A stretch of DNA of 9,347 nt. Origin: Hadesarchaea archaeon (GTDB taxonomy: Archaea; Hadarchaeota; Hadarchaeia; Hadarchaeales; Hadarchaeaceae). The DNA lies in NCBI GenBank assembly GCA_014361095.1, contig JACIWF010000051.1:1-9347 (forward strand), in the 5' to 3' direction. Below are positions 7,328-9,347 of the stretch, piece by piece. Position 1 is the first letter of the stretch; each line of letters opens with the position of its first letter. A model generated the notes under the pieces. That model was not told where the DNA came from, searched no databases, and saw only the letters and a list, made by a program, of their open reading frames with translations. The position numbers and the translations under genes are program-made.

Positions 7328-7337
7328 CTATTTAAAA
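7328..7337. promoter_or_regulatory. Shared palindromic TATA region of divergent genes
   Basis: CTATTTAAAA contains the palindrome TTTAAA (7331-7336). On the minus strand it lies about 26 nt before 7305, the start region of the cysteine synthase gene. On the plus strand it lies about 27 nt before 7360, just ahead of GTG 7365 of the small membrane-protein ORF. One TBP site could serve both directions, or each gene could use one face of it. Positions are seen; usage is inferred. Confidence 0.5.
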
Positions 7338-7364
7338 CAATGGACCAATAATTTTGGGGATAAA

Positions 7365-7553
7365 GTGCCGACGTCCTTCACCCTGACAATCTTGCTTTCC
7401 GCCTCCATCGAGATTCAAACGACGCTACTGGAAAGGTTCCTTTGGAACATGAGCAAAGGTCTGATCTATATCCTCGTCGCAGTGATGTTATGGCTTCTGC
7501 TGCGGAAACTGAACCGCATAAGACCGTTCAAGCACAAGCGTTCAGGTAGATAA
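7365..7553 (+). CDS. Possible small single-span membrane protein
   Basis: A 62-codon ORF starting at GTG 7365, preceded by GGGGAT at 7356-7361 and a correctly spaced TATA element at 7328-7337. The product has an uncharged, Ser/Thr-rich N-terminus (PTSFTLTILLSASIEIQTT), one hydrophobic helix (GLIYILVAVMLWLLL, about residues 37 to 51), and a strongly basic tail (RKLNRIRPFKHKRSGR). This predicts an N-out/C-in single-pass protein by the positive-inside rule. I do not recognise a family. The frame also extends upstream to TTG 7320, but that would put the promoter inside the gene. The ORF ends 4 nt before the 3' end of the convergent tRNA. A chance ORF remains possible, though the composition looks protein-like. 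Confidence 0.5.
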   Translation: MPTSFTLTILLSASIEIQTTLLERFLWNMSKGLIYILVAVMLWLLLRKLNRIRPFKHKRSGR

Positions 7554-7592
7554 AAGGTGGGGTCGCCGAGATTTGAACTCGGGTCTCTGGCT

Positions 7593-7612
7593 TTTACGCT
7601 TCTGGTCTAAGC
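7593..7612 (-). other. tRNA-Pro intron 2 (37/38, 20 nt)
   Basis: A canonical-position archaeal tRNA intron. The outer helix is the anticodon stem CTGGC/GCCAG. The 3' bulge is AAA, cut after its second A to leave A38. The central 4-position helix pairs TTCG of the loop with CGTA of the intron, with one T-T mismatch. The 5' bulge is GGG, cut after its second G. The inner helix is CTT/AAG closing a 7-nt loop. The central helix needs TT and CG to be adjacent, which is true only after intron 1 is removed. Confidence 0.8.
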
Positions 7613-7616
7613 CCCG

Positions 7617-7640
7617 TTCGGCAGGTCATGATAGGACCTT
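7617..7640 (-). other. tRNA-Pro intron 1 (33/34, 24 nt)
   Basis: A noncanonical-position intron with a complete bulge-helix-bulge. The central 4-bp helix is TGGC (anticodon stem) with GCCG in the intron (one T-G pair). The 5' bulge is TTA, cut as TT|A. The inner helix AGGTC/GACCT is perfect and closes a 7-nt loop. The 3' bulge is AAC, cut as AA|C. The outer helix is CTTC with GGGG, containing two G-T pairs. Excision joins U33 directly to anticodon C34. Confidence 0.82.
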
Positions 7641-7698
7641 AAGCCAGAAGGATAGACCAAGCTACCCCACGACCCCGAAACCAAACTTAACATTTTAT

Positions 7699-7706
7699 GA
7701 TAAAAA
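7699..7706 (-). promoter_or_regulatory. TATA box of the tRNA-Pro gene
   Basis: Minus-strand TTTTTATC is centred about 26 nt upstream of tRNA nucleotide 1 (7676). This is the expected archaeal TATA spacing for transcription starting at or next to the mature 5' end. It lies in the 38-nt gap after the orc1 stop codon, so the tRNA has its own promoter. Confidence 0.6.
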
Positions 7707-7714
7707 GCTTGAAA

Positions 7715-8914
7715 TTATGTGGCCCTACCCTTAATTAATTTCTCGATTTCTTTTTCCAGCCATTCCGCGGGAACTTCTTGAATGCTTATCTTAAGACTCT
7801 GGCCTCGCTGCCCTAATCCAGAGGGTTTGATGTCCACCAAGCCCAGTGCGCCGAGCCTCTGCAAATACTCCCAGAACTGTGTGTGTTTTCTAGCCTTCTC
7901 ATGATATTCTTCACACACCACGCGGTAGGTCTTCTCAACATCACCGGTAAAAGCATAGGCCCGTTTGGATATGGCCAGCTTTCTGGCCACCGCGAGTAGA
8001 ACCAGCTTCTCATGCAGCTGAAGATCTCGCAGGGTTTCCCGCTTAATCTCGGGATAAACTTCCGCCTTTGCCTTACGGACATGCTCCGGTGTAACTTCCT
8101 TCACCCCTTCGGCATCCGCAGCCATGCCTGCGCGCCAGAGCAACTCCAGCGCAAAACGCGCATCACCCCATCTGGACGCAATATCCGCTATCAATTCTAT
8201 GGTGTCTTCCCCAACAACACCGGGCTTGAAGGCCTCAACTAACCGGCTAGCGAGAATATCTCTAAGCTGGGAAGCACTGTAGCGGTCGAGCGATATCACG
8301 TTGTGCATAAAGGTGCTCTGAGTAGCTGCATCCAAGGATCTGAGAAAACTTTTGTCGCGCGCAATTGCAATCAGGCTTATACGATTAGGACCTCCGGACT
8401 CCTCCGCCGTCCTCGTCAGGGAATAAATGAGGTTGGGACCGTTCTGCTGCACGAAGAAATCGAGTTCATCGAGAGTGACCGTGAGATAGGCATCACGGGA
8501 GTTGAGATAAGTAACAACATCGTTAAGAAGCTTCTCTGGTCCGAGACCGTGATAGGGCCAGCGGGGATTAAAGTGCTGCAGGATCTTTGCAATCACTGAG
8601 TAAATGGTTCTGTCCTTGCGGCAGTTGATGTGTAAATAAGTCAAGATCATCCCTCTGCTGCTCGCCGCCTTCTCAAGCTCAGCGCCAAATCTCCTGGTCA
8701 ATGCTGTCTTGCCGACCCCAACGCTTCCAGTAACCAAAACTCGCTGGCTAGACCTGTTCTCGAGCACAGGCTTGAAAAATCTGGTTAGCTGGCGAAACTC
8801 CTCATCACGATGAACGAGCACCTGCGGTACATATTCCGGCATCAGCTTGCTGGCGTCACGAAAAACAGTATCCCTATTCATCTCCTCCTCAAAGATGTCT
8901 CTGTACATTAGCAT
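7715..8914 (-). CDS. cdc6: Orc1/Cdc6-type replication initiator, AAA+ ATPase
   Basis: An archaeal Orc1/Cdc6 protein, about 399 aa from ATG 8914. It binds origin DNA and loads the MCM helicase. Motifs in order: an N-terminal MYRDIFEEE...VFRDASKLMPEYVPQVLVHRDEE segment typical of the family, Walker A GSVGVGKT (63 to 70), Walker B LDELD (148 to 152), sensor 1 in LIAIARD, and sensor 2 in RWGDARFALELLWRAG. A C-terminal winged-helix domain follows (about 300 to 390, with LHEKLVLLAVAR and FWEYLQRLGALGLVD). Length and architecture are complete. A longer GTG start at 8977 is possible, but it would run through the putative promoter (AT-rich element near 8937-8946), so 8914 is preferred; ATG 8908 is another option. 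Archaeal orc1 genes are often beside an origin, but no recognisable origin recognition box was found nearby. Confidence 0.94.
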   Translation of the reverse strand: MLMYRDIFEEEMNRDTVFRDASKLMPEYVPQVLVHRDEEFRQLTRFFKPVLENRSSQRVLVTGSVGVGKTALTRRFGAELEKAASSRGMILTYLHINCRKDRTIYSVIAKILQHFNPRWPYHGLGPEKLLNDVVTYLNSRDAYLTVTLDELDFFVQQNGPNLIYSLTRTAEESGGPNRISLIAIARDKSFLRSLDAATQSTFMHNVISLDRYSASQLRDILASRLVEAFKPGVVGEDTIELIADIASRWGDARFALELLWRAGMAADAEGVKEVTPEHVRKAKAEVYPEIKRETLRDLQLHEKLVLLAVARKLAISKRAYAFTGDVEKTYRVVCEEYHEKARKHTQFWEYLQRLGALGLVDIKPSGLGQRGQSLKISIQEVPAEWLEKEIEKLIKGRAT

Positions 8915-8936
8915 CCCAATCAATCTTTCAACCAAC

Positions 8937-8946
8937 AAATAATTAA
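8937..8946 (-). promoter_or_regulatory. TATA-box candidate for orc1/cdc6
   Basis: Minus-strand TTAATTATTT is the most AT-rich element in the 84-nt gap between the antiporter and orc1 genes. It is centred about 27 nt before ATG 8914, so the orc1 message may be leaderless or have a very short leader. Confidence 0.4.
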
Positions 8947-8998
8947 TCCTATGTAACTTATGCCCAGAAACAACCAAAGATTGAACCCCAAAAACCCG

Positions 8999-9347
8999 TC
9001 AGGTTTCCCTTTTGGCTCCTTTAAAGGCAAACTTAACCAGTATAGGTGTAACTAAGGACGTTAACAGTACAACCATCACCGTCATCGAAAGCAAGGACTG
9101 GCCAACAACTCCTGCCCTCACCCCTATGGAGGCCATTATCAAAGCGACCTCTGCTCTCGGCATCATTCCCACACCAACCCTCAGCGAGTCTTTAAACCCA
9201 AAGCCGCTGAGGAGAGCACCCAGGCCACACCCCACTATTTTGTCAAACATGGCAATTGCTAAAAAGGAGATTGCGAGAACGCCGATCGCTCCCAGTGCCT
9301 GAAGGTCCGTCTCAACACCCATATTGACAAAAAATAAAGGAATGAGG
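8999..9347 (-). CDS. CPA2/Kef-type cation:proton antiporter, C-terminal part (5' end outside window)
   Basis: The last 115 residues of a monovalent cation:proton antiporter of the CPA2 (KefB/NapA-like) family; the N-terminal part lies beyond the window. The visible frame starts LIPLFFVNMGVETDL, matching the conserved FFVxxGxxxDL helix of the family. It continues with a hydrophobic helix (GAIGVLAISFLAIAMFDKIVG), a soluble turn, and the conserved GMMPRAEVALIMASIGV motif (usually GxxxRGEVALI; Ala replaces Gly here). A last transmembrane helix (SMTVMVVLLTSLVTPILVKFAF) is followed by a short basic tail. The protein ends soon after this helix, so it has no C-terminal TrkA-N domain. An internal ATG at 9322 is not the true start, because the conserved helix continues upstream of it. 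The transported ion (Na+ or K+) cannot be told from this part. Confidence 0.9.
   Translation of the reverse strand, partial: LIPLFFVNMGVETDLQALGAIGVLAISFLAIAMFDKIVGCGLGALLSGFGFKDSLRVGVGMMPRAEVALIMASIGVRAGVVGQSLLSMTVMVVLLTSLVTPILVKFAFKGAKRET

Larger units (their letters stand above)
7558..7676 (-). tRNA. tRNA-Pro(CGG) with two introns in the anticodon loop
   Basis: Reading the minus strand: acceptor GGGGTCG pairs perfectly with CGACCCC, followed by discriminator A (7558), and CCA is not encoded. The T-arm is CCGAG-TTCAAAT-CTCGG. The D-arm GGGTAGCTTGGTCTATCC and the 4-nt variable region AGAC are those of archaeal tRNA-Pro. The anticodon stem is CTGGC (7643-7647) with GCCAG (7587-7591). Between the stem halves lie 51 nt. 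Two bulge-helix-bulge structures define a 24-nt intron after position 33 (7617-7640) and a 20-nt intron after position 37 (7593-7612). Their removal leaves the loop TTCGGGA, a standard Pro loop with anticodon CGG at 7614-7616. The exon between the introns is only 4 nt, CGGG. A TATA element lies about 26 nt upstream, and TTTT follows the 3' end as a probable terminator. Confidence 0.9.

Noticed and set aside
7558..7676. tRNA-Leu(UAA) or Leu(AAG) with one 44- to 46-nt intron
   Set aside because: The loop CTTAAG suggests Leu(UAA), but archaeal tRNA-Leu has a long variable arm and this one has 4 nt. Anticodons with A34 are not expected in archaea. The D- and variable arms fit Pro, and the two-intron reading restores a normal Pro loop with two good BHB motifs.
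8915..9000. Replication origin with origin recognition boxes beside orc1
   Set aside because: I looked for the dyad and G-run typical of archaeal ORBs on both strands and found no match. The gap is only about 84 nt.
1..9347. CRISPR array, insertion sequence or defence cassette
   Set aside because: No regularly spaced direct repeats, transposase motifs, terminal repeats or nuclease-immunity genes were seen. Nearly all of the window is housekeeping coding sequence.

Overview
The window is archaeal chromosomal DNA. The evidence is the gene content (Pelota, a Hef-type helicase, Orc1/Cdc6, an archaeal COG1407 phosphoesterase, an archaeal-type COG2509 flavoprotein), AT-rich TATA elements about 25 nt upstream of starts, GGTG-type Shine-Dalgarno sites, and a tRNA interrupted by bulge-helix-bulge (BHB) introns. 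A Hef helicase without a fused XPF nuclease, together with a multi-intron tRNA, leans towards a TACK-type lineage (for example Bathyarchaeia-like). That placement is inference and weak.

Layout. The left edge holds the start of a GNAT acetyltransferase (RimI/Ard1-like) on the minus strand, running out of the window. Divergent from it on the plus strand are pelota, a COG1407 metallophosphoesterase and a COG2509 FAD-dependent oxidoreductase. The flavoprotein has an intact Rossmann motif but no usable start codon in frame. It converges with, and overlaps by 9 nt, the hef-like helicase on the minus strand. Upstream of hef in the same two-gene unit is a short uncharacterised archaeal protein. Next on the minus strand is a cysteine synthase-like PLP enzyme. 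It shares a palindromic TATA region with a divergent small ORF that may encode a one-helix membrane protein. That ORF ends a few bases from a convergent tRNA gene. Further right on the minus strand are orc1/cdc6 and the 3' part of a CPA2/Kef-type cation:proton antiporter, cut by the window end.

The most notable element is the tRNA. Read naively it looks like a tRNA-Leu with one intron. Its body is instead that of an archaeal tRNA-Pro, and two good BHB motifs can be drawn. Removing a 24-nt intron (33/34) and a 20-nt intron (37/38) gives a clean tRNA-Pro(CGG) with loop TTCGGGA. The anticodon then lies on a 4-nt microexon. The two splice structures compete for the same anticodon-stem strand, which implies an order of splicing.

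Functionally this is housekeeping sequence: translation quality control (pelota), protein acetylation, DNA repair and replication (hef, orc1, phosphoesterase), cysteine metabolism and ion transport. No mobile element, CRISPR array or dedicated defence cassette was seen. No stretch longer than about 100 nt lacks a gene or RNA.
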